Source: Promethearchaeota archaeon
Lineage (GTDB): Archaea; Asgardarchaeota; Lokiarchaeia; Sigyniarchaeales; SOKP01
DNA length: 64,000 bases
Reading direction: 5' to 3'
NCBI GenBank assembly: GCA_030606485.1
Contig: JAUWGH010000002.1
Location: 62,001 to 126,000, forward strand
This document shows, in pieces, positions 62,856 to 64,000 of this stretch; within the stretch, counting starts at the first letter, position 1, and every line of letters starts with the position of its first letter. The notes below the pieces were generated by a model. That model searched no databases. It was not told where the DNA came from and saw nothing but the letters and a program-made list of their open reading frames with translations. The position numbers were made by a program, and so were the translations under genes.

Positions 62856-64000
62856 ATGGAGATTATTAGTGCTATTCTTATTTTTATTATTTTTATTATC
62901 ATTCTTATTTCATATAGCAAAGAGAAATTGGATTTTGTAAGTATTTCATTATTAGGAATGATCTTATGTATAGTTATTGTAAGCTTAAGCACTCCAGTTA
63001 CATTTGAAGAATTTATGGATTACATTGAATTTAAAGCGCTTATTGTTATTTTAAGTATGCAAATAATTTCTCAAATTTTACAAGAGTCGAATGTATTAGA
63101 ATATGTAGCAATTAGGATGTTTCGACTGTCAAGGGGTAATCAGAGGTTATTTTTATATATAATTTGTTTGACTGGCGCTATATTAGCTGCAGTAATCTCT
63201 GATGTTGTTGTTGCATTAATCTTAGTTCCCATAATAATAAGGATATGTAATTTTTTAAAAATAAAAGCGGGAACTTATTTACTTGCTTTAACAATTGTTA
63301 TTAATATTGGAAGTATTCTTACACCATTTTCTTCCGGAGAAAATATTATTATAGCCCAACATTTTCAACTTGATACTATATATTTTGTTACTTACTACTG
63401 GCCCATCGCATTAATATCACTTTTCCTAACAATTCTTTTTATTGATATTCTAATATTAAGAAAAGAACCAAAAATGGAATTCGAGCAAAGTCAATTAATA
63501 ATGGAAATTTTAGATCCATCCATGGTAATAACTAATAAGAAATTATTCACATTCAATGGAATAGTTTTTCTATTAACAATAATATCTTTTGTTGTATTTC
63601 CAGAAATATATGTTGTAGCATTAATTGCAGCTATGATCATGGTTCTTGTAAATAATAAACGCGGAGAACGTCCTTTAAAAGAAATTTTAAAAGAAATTAA
63701 TTGGGAAATTATATTCTTTCTTATTGCACTATTTGTAGTGATTGGATGTTTGCAAATTGTTGGAATTTTTGATTTGTTTCAATTGGGCGCATTACAAAAT
63801 TTTAATATATATATCATAAGTTTAATAATTTTATTGATGGTAAGTTTATTGTCAGGAATTTTAGCAAACACTCCAACAATGTTAGTATTTTTACCAATTA
63901 TTGATAGTTTGATTGGAGATTATAATTTTTCACCAGTTCCCCTTATTTTTGCTTTGTTAGTTGCTGTAAATTTGGGCGGTAATATCCTACCTCAAGGTGC
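62856..64000 (+). CDS. ArsB/NhaD-type ion permease (3' partial)
   Basis: The frame is open from ATG 62856 to the window end (381 codons, no stop), so the gene is cut. It codes for about ten membrane helices with the ion-transporter superfamily pattern: a Glu-rich first cytosolic loop (FEEFMDYIEFKALIVILSMQIISQILQES), SDVVVALILVPIII, SILTPFSSGENIIIAQHF and a second repeat with LSGILANTPTMLVFLPII and VNLGGNILPQGA. This matches NhaD/ArsB-type antiporters or arsenite permeases. The substrate cannot be told without the end. The gene is divergent from topA. Confidence 0.85.
   Translation, partial: MEIISAILIFIIFIIILISYSKEKLDFVSISLLGMILCIVIVSLSTPVTFEEFMDYIEFKALIVILSMQIISQILQESNVLEYVAIRMFRLSRGNQRLFLYIICLTGAILAAVISDVVVALILVPIIIRICNFLKIKAGTYLLALTIVINIGSILTPFSSGENIIIAQHFQLDTIYFVTYYWPIALISLFLTILFIDILILRKEPKMEFEQSQLIMEILDPSMVITNKKLFTFNGIVFLLTIISFVVFPEIYVVALIAAMIMVLVNNKRGERPLKEILKEINWEIIFFLIALFVVIGCLQIVGIFDLFQLGALQNFNIYIISLIILLMVSLLSGILANTPTMLVFLPIIDSLIGDYNFSPVPLIFALLVAVNLGGNILPQG

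Noticed and set aside
1-64000. tRNA, rRNA, CRISPR arrays and insertion sequences
   Set aside because: I looked for T-loop motifs (GGTTCGAATCC-like), regular repeat-spacer arrays and transposase motifs and saw none. A covariance-model or repeat search would be needed to be certain.

Overview
This window reads as a piece of an AT-rich archaeal chromosome, most probably from an Asgard archaeon of the Lokiarchaeia type. The metabolic and informational genes are archaeal in flavour: HdrA/MvhD electron-transfer proteins, a pyruvoyl-dependent arginine decarboxylase, a GH57 branching enzyme, an archaeal topoisomerase I with zinc fingers, an IF2B-family protein and an archaeal ScpA. Beside them sit families typical of Asgard genomes: roadblock/LC7 proteins, a longin-like domain fused to an Arf-like GTPase, a vWA protein with C-terminal RING-like zinc modules, HEAT-like and coiled-coil proteins, and giant secreted FG-GAP/beta-sandwich proteins. 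This assignment is an inference from gene content; no rRNA or tRNA gene was seen.

Layout. 1-4.6 kb: an HdrB/HdrD-like protein (cut by the window start), a double-length HdrA and MvhD form a redox operon. 4.6-11.5 kb: a broken and an intact GNAT acetyltransferase, arginine decarboxylase, a tryptophanase-family lyase, and an HMG-CoA-synthase-like/DUF35 fusion translationally coupled to a thiolase. 11.5-16.2 kb: a LAGLIDADG protein, then a MoxR ATPase whose P-loop is split by a 31-nt palindromic insertion, then its vWA partner. 16.4-20.9 kb: OsmC, a winged-helix protein, a metallo-beta-lactamase-fold hydrolase, a GH57 enzyme and ScpA. 21-29 kb: two roadblock proteins, a 1348-residue surface protein, a longin-like protein and the vWA/RING protein. 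29-38 kb: an MFS transporter, MetRS, a divergent RtcB homologue, an Fe-S protein, an OB-fold protein and PurD. 38-45.7 kb: complex-I-like membrane proteins and a run of Asgard-type proteins (longin-GTPase, helical repeat plus coiled coil, AbrB-fold, IF2B family). 45.8-51 kb: an Arg/Gly- and Tyr/Trp-rich membrane protein coupled to a CBS membrane protein, a TFB-like cyclin-fold protein, a divergent possible ribbon-helix-helix gene pair with an operator-like region, and a membrane protein with an in-frame amber codon. 51-57.5 kb: an operon of a 1462-residue FG-GAP surface protein with an ABC-2 ATPase and permease. 57.6-64 kb: a HEAT protein, a CoA-transferase/GNAT fusion, topoisomerase I and an ArsB/NhaD-type permease cut by the window end.

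How the genes work together. The first operon looks like a flavin-based electron-bifurcating module that would link a hydrogenase or another electron donor to ferredoxin and disulfide-type acceptors. The HMGCS-like/thiolase pair suggests acyl-CoA condensation or cleavage. The MoxR-vWA pair is a chaperone-like cofactor-insertion module. Inside transcription units, strong Shine-Dalgarno sequences (AAAGGAGG) precede downstream genes at 10373 and 53144, while many lead genes have short AT-rich leaders.

Most noteworthy are the hairpin insertion in the MoxR P-loop next to a homing-endonuclease-like gene, the Ssl1/p44-like architecture of the vWA/RING protein, the longin-Arf fusion with a changed switch II, the RtcB paralogue, the TFB-like protein without a zinc ribbon, and the in-frame UAG.
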